A DNA stretch of 27,062 nt from a virus: IMG/VR virus record IMGVR_UViG_3300044640_000333, positions 1 to 27,062 of that record; one strand, given 5' to 3'. Shown one piece after another: positions 7,065-12,761 of this stretch. The position numbers were made by a program, and so were the translations under genes. Position 1 is the first letter of the stretch. The number at the start of each line of letters is the position of its first letter. The notes under the pieces are model-generated. The model saw nothing but the letters and a program-made list of their open reading frames with translations. It was not told where the DNA came from and made no database searches.

Positions 7065-7067
7065 TTG

Positions 7068-7301
7068 TTAGCGCCAGGTATGTTGCAGAAGCGCAAATTG
7101 CCAGCCGTATTTCTTAGCTATGCCGACAAAGGATTCGCGTGTTAGCTTATGGTGACCAGTTGCAAGCTGGGCCTTCAGAAGCTTTCGACTGCTTTCGGCA
7201 ATCTCTGTGTCGATCCTTGCGCTCTTAGCCTCGAGATAATCAGAAGGTGGAGGAATGTTTCTGGATCGCATTGGCAGTTCGTTGCGAGTTTTAATAGACA
7301 T
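7068..7301 (-). CDS. Hypothetical early protein, 77 aa
   Basis: The start at 7301 is chosen because GAGGA precedes it and it lies just past the ssb stop; the longer frame to 7472 only shadows ssb. The 77-residue product is basic (MSIKTRNELPMRSRNIPPPS at the start), then a long charged helix (DYLEAKSARIDTEIAESSRK) and a C-terminal part ending LLQHTWR. It is the last gene before a terminator. Position beside ssb suggests a DNA-metabolism role, but no domain is recognised. Confidence 0.7.
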   Translation of the reverse strand: MSIKTRNELPMRSRNIPPPSDYLEAKSARIDTEIAESSRKLLKAQLATGHHKLTRESFVGIAKKYGWQFALLQHTWR

Positions 7302-7311
7302 GGCTGCATCC

Positions 7312-7695
7312 TCAAAATGGAACGTCTGAATCCAGATCATCATCGTATGAAGTATGCTGATTCTGGCTAGGCGCACTGGATTGCGTGTTGCTTGCACCAG
7401 CTTCAGATCGTGGAGCAGTGTCGATGCTACCGACCCGCACATTATACTGTGGCTTGCCTTCGTATTCGTCATGCGTCAGGTCGCCAATGATAAACACTTT
7501 GGTTCCCTTCTTTAGACTGCCAGAGAATGATTCCGCCGCTTTTCCCCACAAGCTGCACCGATACCAAACGCTGCCAGCATCTTTGCCAAATCCGTTCTTA
7601 ACGGCTACGTTAAAGCTCAAAACCTTGCTGTCACGAGTGTCGCGTAACTCAGCATCCTTGCCTACGTTTCCTGATATTATAACTTGCTGTGTCAT
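7312..7695 (-). CDS. ssb: Single-stranded DNA-binding protein
   Basis: A 127-residue OB-fold SSB. The N-terminal domain shows the family pattern QVIISGNVGKDAELR, VLSFNVAV, WYRCSLWGKAAE and KGTKVFIIGDL. A flexible Gln/Ser-rich linker (residues about 92-116) leads to an acidic tip, DDDLDSDVPF, the SSB-Ct tail that recruits repair and replication proteins (bacterial versions usually end DIPF). GGAGG precedes the start. It lies in the same unit as ERF, YqaJ and NinB and would coat ssDNA during replication and annealing. Confidence 0.95.
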   Translation of the reverse strand: MTQQVIISGNVGKDAELRDTRDSKVLSFNVAVKNGFGKDAGSVWYRCSLWGKAAESFSGSLKKGTKVFIIGDLTHDEYEGKPQYNVRVGSIDTAPRSEAGASNTQSSAPSQNQHTSYDDDLDSDVPF

Positions 7696-7698
7696 GGC

Positions 7699-7932
7699 TT
7701 AACCTCCCAATGCGTTCATGTATGTTTCAAGCAGGACTTCGTATTCTGCTCGTTCGTTCTTTTCCATCTTGCGAAGGCGGATCACAGCGCGAAGGATTTT
7801 AACATCGTATCCGTGTCCCTTTGCCTCGCTGTAAATCTCTCTAATGCTGTCGGAGATAGTTTTCTTTTCTTCCTCCTGGCGTTCAATGCGCTCAATTAGC
7901 AAACGCAGCATATCATCATTCATATCACTCAT
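7699..7932 (-). CDS. GapR-like DUF2312 DNA-binding protein
   Basis: With the start at ATG 7932 (GGAG eight bases upstream) the product is 77 residues; a GTG nine bases upstream is also possible. The sequence is the DUF2312/GapR pattern: [20 protein letters not shown], then [20 protein letters not shown] and a C-terminal helix. In Caulobacter GapR is a nucleoid-associated protein that binds overtwisted, AT-rich DNA ahead of replication and transcription. A phage copy beside ssb could relieve or track supercoiling on phage DNA. The family points to an alphaproteobacterial host. Confidence 0.88.
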   Translation of the reverse strand: MSDMNDDMLRLLIERIERQEEEKKTISDSIREIYSEAKGHGYDVKILRAVIRLRKMEKNERAEYEVLLETYMNALGG

Positions 7933-8305
7933 ATTCTTCACTCCATTTTATATCGTGTTTGCTTCCATAAAAATACATATATTCAATTAAATCAGCCATT
8001 TGTGTTTTGCTTAGGTTCGATGACCTAAAGCCGATTGGGAATGGCTTATTGTCCAGGCCGTTTTCAAACTGCACCTCATGCCCACAAGCAGCCATAAAGA
8101 TTGCTTTCCATACCTCTGGAACATGAGTGCGGCCCTCTGGCTTCTGTCTGCTAACGTCTGAGATCATGGCCCACATTTTATTGTTCTGATGCAGTGACCT
8201 TTGTTCAGGCGATATTTTGACCACCGCATTGATTGGCGCTTTGTCAATTAACTGGTGCGCCAACCTTCTTTGATGCTCACCACGAAGCCAAACAGTTTGC
8301 GTCAT
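7925..8305 (-). CDS. ninB: NinB-family recombination protein
   Basis: A 126-residue protein with the NinB signature [20 protein letters not shown] at residues 32-51, then [11 protein letters not shown], and the end pattern [20 protein letters not shown] followed by [10 protein letters not shown]. Lambda NinB (Orf) binds ssDNA and SSB and helps replace RecFOR in phage recombination. The start overlaps the upstream stop (ATGA). The surrounding SSB, ERF and YqaJ genes fit this role. Confidence 0.9.
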   Translation of the reverse strand: MTQTVWLRGEHQRRLAHQLIDKAPINAVVKISPEQRSLHQNNKMWAMISDVSRQKPEGRTHVPEVWKAIFMAACGHEVQFENGLDNKPFPIGFRSSNLSKTQMADLIEYMYFYGSKHDIKWSEEYE

Positions 8306-8634
8306 TGGCTTTGAGCCTCTTTAATCTCACGCGCCTTTGGGCTGGCTTTGCAGAATGCTTCTATCAGGGCCTCTACGTCGATGCCCTTCCAGAACGTCTG
8401 CTCACCAACTGTATGCTGCTGGCCGTGATGTTCGCGGCATAATGGGACTACTCGCCAATCATCTGGCTTTTGTCCCATCCCTGCACCGCTACCATTACGA
8501 ACGTGAGCGCATTCGATTGGCATCTGCTGGCAACCATCTATTGAGCAATGGAATGATCGAATGAAGTTCAAGTGCCCCTGGGAGCGCCAGCGCGATGAAC
8601 GCTTAGGCTTCTTGGCAATGCGGTTAGGCAGCAT
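8302..8634 (-). CDS. HNH nuclease, DUF968/Ref-like
   Basis: The start at 8634 is preferred: it overlaps the end of the upstream gene, while the longer frame to 8676 extends deep into it. The 110-residue product has a basic N-terminus (KKPKRSSRWRSQG) and a zinc/HNH core: C30, C35, ECAHVRNGSGAGMGQKPDDW at 41-60 and PLCREHHGQQH at 64-74. This is the DUF968-type pattern found in phage recombination regions, related to P1 Ref, a RecA-dependent nuclease. A role in cutting recombination intermediates is inferred. Confidence 0.82.
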   Translation of the reverse strand: MLPNRIAKKPKRSSRWRSQGHLNFIRSFHCSIDGCQQMPIECAHVRNGSGAGMGQKPDDWRVVPLCREHHGQQHTVGEQTFWKGIDVEALIEAFCKASPKAREIKEAQSQ

Positions 8635-8845
8635 CTTCAAGCACCAAGCTATATTCAGCGATGTAAGATGATTCACCCCAGCGATTTACAACCTCAACCT
8701 TTTTGGTTTTAATCTTATGCCCAGCCTTACGCAGATCATTAATCCTCGATGCCAAGCGATAAACCCCTAGCTCATGCAGTGCTACCATTGGACGGATTGG
8801 CCCGACTGCTAACAGATGATCGTATATTCTTTCGTTCTGTGTCAT
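8624..8845 (-). CDS. Small winged-helix protein
   Basis: A 73-residue protein whose sequence (NERIYDHLLAVGPIRPMVAL, then RLASRINDLRKAGHKIKTKK) is a compact winged helix: three helices, a recognition helix around residues 28-42, and a wing ending YIAEYSLV. This small HTH type is common between recombination genes of phages and is presumed to bind DNA. GGGAG precedes the start, and ATGA overlap couples it to the YqaJ gene. The target is unknown. Confidence 0.75.
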   Translation of the reverse strand: MTQNERIYDHLLAVGPIRPMVALHELGVYRLASRINDLRKAGHKIKTKKVEVVNRWGESSYIAEYSLVLEDAA

Positions 8846-9474
8846 TTTGATTCTCCCAACTCTAATAACGCTTTTACGTCTACGTCAACTTCCACAAGGA
8901 ATGCAGCAACCTCTGATTCTAGAATTGCAAGCATATCATTGTCACGTTCAATCCGCTGGATGTAGAGCGATAGATTGTCTGGCATCCGTGGATCAAAGCT
9001 CACAAAATCGCACCACTGCCTATCAGCGCAAGCCATCTGCCATTGCATTTGGAGTATATATTTGTGTGCAATTTGATTGTTTTTGAGCACTTCTATGTGT
9101 GTGCTACTGTTTGGGCATTTAATCTCTATGCACCCATCATCCCCTACAAGCCCATCTGGGCTGGCGTGGGAGCCTATAATGGTGGGATGCTTATACAGCC
9201 CTACCTCAAGCACTTCATTGCCTGTAACGAAGCTGTAGGCAGTTCTGGCTTCTTCTTCTTTCTCCACTCCCCAGATCATAGCGGCGCTGCTAAAGCTTTC
9301 TTCCTGCCGACCCGTAAGCCGTTCGATTACAAGCTTCGCCTGTAAGTTAGCGCGAGATGCTCCCCAGCCAGATTTGGTCTTAGCTAGTGCGTCTGCAAGT
9401 TGGGAAGCGCCAAGGCTTCCACAACGTGCTGCAAACCATTCTGGGCTGCGTTGGATAATAGCTGCGTCTGTCAT
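8842..9474 (-). CDS. YqaJ/lambda-Exo family alkaline exonuclease
   Basis: A 210-residue PD-(D/E)XK exonuclease. Motifs in order: RSPEWFAARCGSLGAS (9-24), GVEKEEEAR (about 69-77), SPDG with catalytic D107, IEIKCP with E117 and K119, and QMQWQMA. It should resect dsDNA ends 5' to 3' and hand the strand to the ERF annealing protein encoded immediately upstream (ATGA overlap). Together with SSB they form a complete lambda Red-type recombination system. Confidence 0.93.
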   Translation of the reverse strand: MTDAAIIQRSPEWFAARCGSLGASQLADALAKTKSGWGASRANLQAKLVIERLTGRQEESFSSAAMIWGVEKEEEARTAYSFVTGNEVLEVGLYKHPTIIGSHASPDGLVGDDGCIEIKCPNSSTHIEVLKNNQIAHKYILQMQWQMACADRQWCDFVSFDPRMPDNLSLYIQRIERDNDMLAILESEVAAFLVEVDVDVKALLELGESK

Positions 9475-10040
9475 GCTGCTTTCCCCAACTTCTTTACCAA
9501 TGCAGTATGAACCACATTGAATTGGCTTTCAGGGACTGATTCAAGAGCGTCAATTTTGTAATGCTTGCAGAGCACATCTACATCTGTTTTGGTCTTTTCT
9601 ACCAAAGATTGCAATGAATCAAACTGCGCTTTGCTAATGTAGCGAATGCTTGGCGTGTCTTTATTCTTTCCCGTGGTAGCATCCAGTGCGTCATGCTCGA
9701 CAATGCAAAGGGCTGCTGTCCAGAGGTAGCGGGTTGAGTAAGTCTCACATGCGCCAATGTTCTGAATCTCATGGCAACCTTTAAGATTGGCTGAACCCAT
9801 TGGGCTGTGAATGATAACCTGTGAACCATCTTCTACATCAACGATATGCATTGACGCTGTGCTTTCGGAAAAGCTAATAACCGCGCAAAGCCCAACATCA
9901 TTAAAGATTCGCAGGGCTGGGACAAGAAAATCGGAAAGCTCAAAGTATTTATATCCAGCAAAAGTATTCTGCCCAGACTTCTTTAGCGGTAAAGCATGAA
10001 ACGCTAATCGCGCCTCGTTTAGTTTTTTATGAATCGGCAT
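9471..10040 (-). CDS. erf: ERF-family ssDNA annealing protein
   Basis: A 189-residue protein with the ERF superfamily pattern: N-terminal NEARLAFHALPLKKSGQNTF followed by AGYKYFELSDFLVPA, then MGSANLKGCHEIQNIGACET and YSTRYLWTAALCI. P22 Erf promotes annealing of complementary strands and genome circularisation. An AGGAGA ribosome site precedes the start and the stop overlaps the exonuclease start. The C-terminal quarter is charged and variable, as in other members. Confidence 0.92.
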   Translation of the reverse strand: MPIHKKLNEARLAFHALPLKKSGQNTFAGYKYFELSDFLVPALRIFNDVGLCAVISFSESTASMHIVDVEDGSQVIIHSPMGSANLKGCHEIQNIGACETYSTRYLWTAALCIVEHDALDATTGKNKDTPSIRYISKAQFDSLQSLVEKTKTDVDVLCKHYKIDALESVPESQFNVVHTALVKKLGKAA

Positions 10041-10051
10041 TCTATTTCTCC

Positions 10052-10258
10052 TTATGCAAAACGTGGATATTTAAAGCGGATCGGTTCTGCTGACCAATTC
10101 CGAATCGTCATAACGTCACCTATAAGCTCGGCTAGGTGTTCACCATAGTTTGCGTGGCAAGCGCCAGCATTGATTGCCATCTCAACAAAGTCGCATGGCA
10201 AGCATTCAAATGTGTCGGTCATGGTGTGACCACAAACTGTGCATTTTTCTTTCGGCAT
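10052..10258 (-). CDS. Small zinc-ribbon-like protein, 68 aa
   Basis: The start at 10258 is chosen for the GGAAG before it; the longer frame to 10300 would run into the control region. The 68-residue product has two CxxC pairs (CTVCGH and CLPCDF) within the first 25 residues, plus a further Cys-His (ACHANYGEH), suggesting a zinc-bound fold. It is the first gene of the leftward recombination unit. Phage proteins of this kind are often regulators or adaptors; no specific function can be assigned. Confidence 0.7.
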   Translation of the reverse strand: MPKEKCTVCGHTMTDTFECLPCDFVEMAINAGACHANYGEHLAELIGDVMTIRNWSAEPIRFKYPRFA

Positions 10259-10348
10259 GGTTGCTTCCTTTTTATTTTGTAAATACCTTGTAAACATCAT
10301 GAACGGGAATTAAAAGCGTTTTTTATCGCAAAACGAAAGAAAAGTTAA
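10259..10348. promoter_or_regulatory. Divergent early control region
   Basis: These 90 bases separate the leftward recombination unit from the rightward replication unit, so both promoters should lie here. Two direct copies of TTGTAAA (10277-10283 and 10288-10294) are spaced 11 bases, one helical turn. Rightward, TTGTAA (10288-10293), a 17-base spacer and TAAAAG (10311-10316) make a weak promoter candidate. CGTTTT / AAAACG (10317-10335) is a small inverted repeat just before the HTH gene. Operator function is inferred from location. Confidence 0.45.
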
Positions 10349-10555
10349 ATGGACTATACCGCACACGCAATTGCAGAGCTTTACGCTGTGGCAAAGCATC
10401 ACAATATCAAGGCTTATGAGATTGCCAACGAAGCTGGCATCACTCGCGTCACGCTATCTAACTGGAAGAACAAACGCAGCGAACCAATGCTGGGCGCATA
10501 CCTGGCAGCGTTTCATGCACTCGAGCGCATAATTGCAGCCAGGGCAGTCGATTGA
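10349..10555 (+). CDS. Cro-sized HTH regulator
   Basis: A 68-residue protein with a helix-turn-helix at about residues 20-45 (AYEIANEAGITRVTLSNWKN), the XRE/Cro pattern, followed by a helical end (ALERIIAARAVD). It is the first rightward gene beside the divergent control region, the place where lambdoid phages encode Cro. It probably represses one or both early promoters. No CI-like partner is visible in this window. Confidence 0.8.
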   Translation: MDYTAHAIAELYAVAKHHNIKAYEIANEAGITRVTLSNWKNKRSEPMLGAYLAAFHALERIIAARAVD

Positions 10556-10557
10556 TC

Positions 10558-10902
10558 ATGAAGCGATTCGGTAAATACCGCGCTGTCAAGGCGCAGTGCA
10601 ATGCTGGTCACACGCATGATAGCAAGCGTGAAGCCCTGTGTTGCAATGAGCTTCACATATTGCAAGCGGCTGGTGAGATAAGTGATCTGACGATCCACCC
10701 GACATATTATTTCGTCATCAATGGCAAGCAGCTAAAGCATCCTAATGGTAGGCGCGTTGCTTATAAATCTGACTTTGAATATGTTGAAAACGGTATGTTA
10801 GTGACCCACGAAGTTAAGGGAGTCGTTGTCAGAGATTGGCCCCTGCGCCGCGCTGTCTTTAAGGCTCTGTTCCCGAATCACGATCTACGGGAGACCAAAT
10901 AA
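10558..10902 (+). CDS. DUF1064 nuclease-like protein
   Basis: The start at ATG 10558 is preferred over a TTG six bases upstream. The 114-residue product fits DUF1064, a phage family related to PD-(D/E)XK nucleases: KYRAVKAQCNAGHTHDSKRE with E in EALCCNELHILQAAG, then YKSDFEYVENG and HEVKGVVVRD, where D, E and K form the expected catalytic set. It may cut replication or recombination intermediates (a resolvase-like role); this is inferred from the family. Confidence 0.82.
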   Translation: MKRFGKYRAVKAQCNAGHTHDSKREALCCNELHILQAAGEISDLTIHPTYYFVINGKQLKHPNGRRVAYKSDFEYVENGMLVTHEVKGVVVRDWPLRRAVFKALFPNHDLRETK

Positions 10903-10905
10903 AAA

Positions 10906-10925
10906 TGGGTGACCGAAGCCACCCA
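10906..10925 (+). terminator. Hairpin after the DUF1064 gene, possible terminator
   Basis: TGGGTG / CACCCA form a 6-base stem with an 8-base loop immediately after the stop at 10902. The following bases (AAGGTTGTTTTGG) contain a short T run but not directly at the stem, so termination would be weak. It may attenuate transcription into the replication genes. Confidence 0.35.
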
Positions 10926-11107
10926 AGGTTGTTTTGGCAAGGAGCACCAAGCGGCGGATAATACGGAAAAACTGTGCGCTGGTCAATGATGTATAAATTC
11001 GCTTTTATAAATCACGGAATGCGGTTATATAAGAGCGAGCGGGGAATGCTGAAAAAGCAAAAGCACTCGACCCGCTCTAACAACGCCTAACACAGGAAGG
11101 CATCGCT
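10926..11107 (+). promoter_or_regulatory. Structured leader upstream of the replication genes
   Basis: No gene of normal size fits in these 182 bases. AT-rich patches (TATAAA at 10992, TATATAAG at 11026-11033) are promoter-like, but no convincing -35 is paired with them. A longer inverted repeat, GAGCGGG (11037-11043) with CCCGCTC (11071-11077), encloses a small TGCT/AGCA hairpin. An AGGAAGG ribosome site ends the region. A promoter plus structured mRNA leader is the likely content. Confidence 0.4.
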
Positions 11108-11158
11108 ATGTTGTGTAATACACGCCACAGAACCATCACGCAAGACTTTGCGTCATGA
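11108..11158 (+). CDS. 16-aa leader peptide before the initiator gene
   Basis: ATG 11108 follows AGGAAGG at seven bases and opens a 16-codon frame (MLCNTRHRTITQDFAS) whose TGA overlaps the initiator ATG (ATGA). The initiator start itself has no ribosome site in front of it (GACTTTGCGTC). The simplest reading is that ribosomes load at the mini-ORF and re-initiate at the initiator gene. The peptide itself may have no function. Confidence 0.5.
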   Translation: MLCNTRHRTITQDFAS

Positions 11159-11853
11159 GTATCAAATTAATGACAGCAGTATGGGATAGGGAAGACCTAT
11201 CATCTACGCAAAAGCTTGTCCTTCTGTCTTTGGCAGATTGGGCAAACGATGAAGGTTTGTGCTGGCCTTCAATTGAGCGAGTAGCTAAAAAATCATCATT
11301 AAAAAAACGGGCTGTTCAACTGGCAATTAGATCGCTGGAAGAAATGCAGTTTATTCGCCGTGAAGAAGTGATCGGCAAGGGCAATAGGTATTGGATTCAG
11401 ATACCCATGCAGCAAATGCACCCGTGCACTAAAGACATACCACCCGTGCACCAGATGCATGAGACCCCTGCACCAGATGCACCCAATACATTAAAGATAC
11501 ATCAATTAACCACCAAGTATATAATAGAGGGGTATCCAGTTTGGTTGCCGATTGATTCTTGGAAGGGTTGGGTGGAGATGCGAAAGCAACGCAAGCGCCC
11601 ATTAACCGATAGAGCAAAAGCACGGGCGTTCACCAAGCTGGAAGCCCTGCACTTGGCAGGACACGACATAAACGAATTGCTAGATCGTTCGACAATCAAC
11701 GGCTGGCTGGATATATACGAACCGAAAGGCGCGACCAATGCAGGAAATAGCAAACACGCAGCAGAGCCAACCAACCCAATGGTCAGAGCAGTCATTGCCA
11801 GCCAAGCTAGACGAGCTGCTGATGGGGAGCGACCTACCGACGATTGGGCCTAA
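11155..11853 (+). CDS. Replication initiator with winged helix (lambda O-like role)
   Basis: A 232-residue protein. Residues 1-85 form an HTH_36-type winged helix (LSSTQKLVLLSLADWANDEG, CWPSIERVAKKSSLKKRAVQ, then LEEMQFIRREE), the DNA-binding domain used by phage initiators. Residues about 87-115 are a Pro/His-rich linker encoded by the iteron repeats. The C-terminal half has a helical domain (WKGWVEMRKQRKRPLTDRAK) and an unstructured tail. It should bind the iterons inside its own gene. The following gene overlaps its 3' end by 116 bases. Confidence 0.8.
   Translation: MSIKLMTAVWDREDLSSTQKLVLLSLADWANDEGLCWPSIERVAKKSSLKKRAVQLAIRSLEEMQFIRREEVIGKGNRYWIQIPMQQMHPCTKDIPPVHQMHETPAPDAPNTLKIHQLTTKYIIEGYPVWLPIDSWKGWVEMRKQRKRPLTDRAKARAFTKLEALHLAGHDINELLDRSTINGWLDIYEPKGATNAGNSKHAAEPTNPMVRAVIASQARRAADGERPTDDWA
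11403..11477 (+). repeat. Four iterons, putative replication origin
   Basis: Four related 14-base units lie in one orientation: ACCCATGCAGCAAA (11403), ACCCGTGCACTAAA (11420), ACCCGTGCACCAGA (11442) and ACCCCTGCACCAGA (11464). The last three are spaced exactly 22 bases, two helical turns, so they face the same side of the DNA; the first is 17 bases before the second. A 50-base AT-rich stretch follows. Iterons inside the initiator gene followed by an AT-rich tract is the lambda ori plan. Bases at the repeats are conserved more than the encoded linker requires. Confidence 0.7.
11483..11530 (+). other. AT-rich tract beside the iterons, possible unwinding element
   Basis: Directly after the last iteron the sequence becomes strongly A/T rich (AATACATTAAAGATACATC, then AGTATATAATAGAGG) while still coding for part of the initiator. 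This is the location and composition expected for a DNA-unwinding element next to initiator-binding repeats. Melting here is inferred. Confidence 0.5.
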
Positions 11854-12268
11854 GTCGGCTGAGACCCTTCAACAGTTTGTTGATGCCGCTAGACCACCAA
11901 TGCCCGAGCGCGAACAGGTGGAGGTCATGATCGCCAAGCTATCATTAGCCACTGCCAGCCAGAAGCGCAGTCAGGAAGAAGAAGCAGAGCGCCTGGAGCT
12001 ATATTGGCTGACGTTGCGAATTTATCCCTTGGTCGATCTTCGAAGTGCGTTTCTAAAGCTACTGCGAACGTGCAAGTTTATGCCAACACCAGCGGAGATA
12101 GATTCGGTTGTTCAGAATGAAGGCTATGATCGCAGACGCAAGATCAATCGCGCCAAGCATCTCTTGATGATCCACTATCGTGATTATGAGCCGCCCCAAG
12201 AATATGTCACAGCCCTAGAGCTTGAAGATTTAAGAAGGAATCTGGAAATTGGCACAGCCCACAAATAG
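11738..12268 (+). CDS. Hypothetical replication-linked protein, 176 aa
   Basis: The start at 11738 has AAAGG nine bases upstream and gives a 116-base overlap with the initiator gene; ATG 11822 is a shorter alternative. The N-terminal 50 residues are polar and probably disordered; the rest is helical and charged (SQKRSQEEEAERLELYWLTL, then LLRTCKFMPTPAEIDSVV). Its place right after the initiator is where lambdoid phages encode the helicase loader (P). I see no ATPase motif, so a loader or adaptor role is only a positional guess. Confidence 0.7.
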   Translation: MQEIANTQQSQPTQWSEQSLPAKLDELLMGSDLPTIGPKSAETLQQFVDAARPPMPEREQVEVMIAKLSLATASQKRSQEEEAERLELYWLTLRIYPLVDLRSAFLKLLRTCKFMPTPAEIDSVVQNEGYDRRRKINRAKHLLMIHYRDYEPPQEYVTALELEDLRRNLEIGTAHK

Positions 12269-12284
12269 CGCAGCTACCAGTTTG

Positions 12285-12425
12285 ATGTGCGACCTAGCCA
12301 AGTATCAGTCAGGAAGTATATCACTGAATGATATACGCCAGAACTGGGCAAATGGTAAGTATGCTGAAGCGCCAAGAGAATGGGCTATTGCTGCGATTGA
12401 AGAAGCGAAGAAGCAGAAATCATAA
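12285..12425 (+). CDS. Small hypothetical protein, 46 aa
   Basis: A frame from ATG 12285 to TAA 12425 encodes 46 residues (MCDLAKYQSGSISLNDIRQN, then APREWAIAAIEEAKKQKS), soluble and helical at the end. No ribosome site precedes this ATG. A TTG at 12249, eight bases after AAGGA and overlapping the previous gene, would give 58 residues and may be the true start. Base use and the sensible protein-like composition support translation. Function unknown. Confidence 0.55.
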   Translation: MCDLAKYQSGSISLNDIRQNWANGKYAEAPREWAIAAIEEAKKQKS

Positions 12426-12436
12426 TTAATTGAACA

Positions 12437-12468
12437 ATACGCTTTACACAGAAATCTGTTGAGCGTAT
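12437..12468. promoter_or_regulatory. Inverted repeat with DnaA-box-like sequence
   Basis: ATACGCT (12437-12443) and AGCGTAT (12462-12468) are a perfect 7-base inverted repeat, with an inner ACAG/CTGT pair. Overlapping its left arm is CTTTACACA (12442-12450), one base from the DnaA box consensus TTWTNCACA. It lies about 50 bases before the gene for the DnaA-domain protein. Binding by host DnaA or by that protein (autoregulation) is a reasonable but untested idea. Confidence 0.4.
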
Positions 12469-12515
12469 GAAAATACATCAGCTAGGGGATGCTTCCCGCC
12501 AACATGGAGACTGAA

Positions 12516-12761
12516 ATGACACCTAGAGGCCGTAACTTTGCAGAGATAGATGCTATTGCAGAGATGTATGATTACACTCTTGCTGATATTTTAGGCAAAC
12601 AAAAAAATAGGACATTGGTTAAGGTAAGGCGCAAGTGCGTGGTTATGCTGCGAGACAAAGGCTATTCTACCACAGAGATTGGCCGCATCATGCAGCGCGA
12701 CCACAGCACCATATGCCATGCGTTAAATATGTATGTAGTGAAAGGCGAGGGCGATGACTGA
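12516..12761 (+). CDS. Stand-alone DnaA domain IV (DNA-binding) protein
   Basis: The start at 12516 has GGAG six bases upstream, giving 81 residues. From about residue 20 the sequence is the DnaA C-terminal domain: YTLADILGKQKNRTLVKVRR, an HTH, and RDHSTICHAL, the DnaA signature (RDHTTVLHA in full-length proteins). The AAA+ domain is absent. It could bind DnaA boxes and either block host initiation or mark phage DNA. The stop overlaps the next start by eight bases. Confidence 0.88.
   Translation: MTPRGRNFAEIDAIAEMYDYTLADILGKQKNRTLVKVRRKCVVMLRDKGYSTTEIGRIMQRDHSTICHALNMYVVKGEGDD

Noticed and set aside
7302-7472. N-terminal extension of the 77-aa protein into ssb
   Set aside because: The extension only reads ssb in another frame; a good ribosome site lies before ATG 7301.
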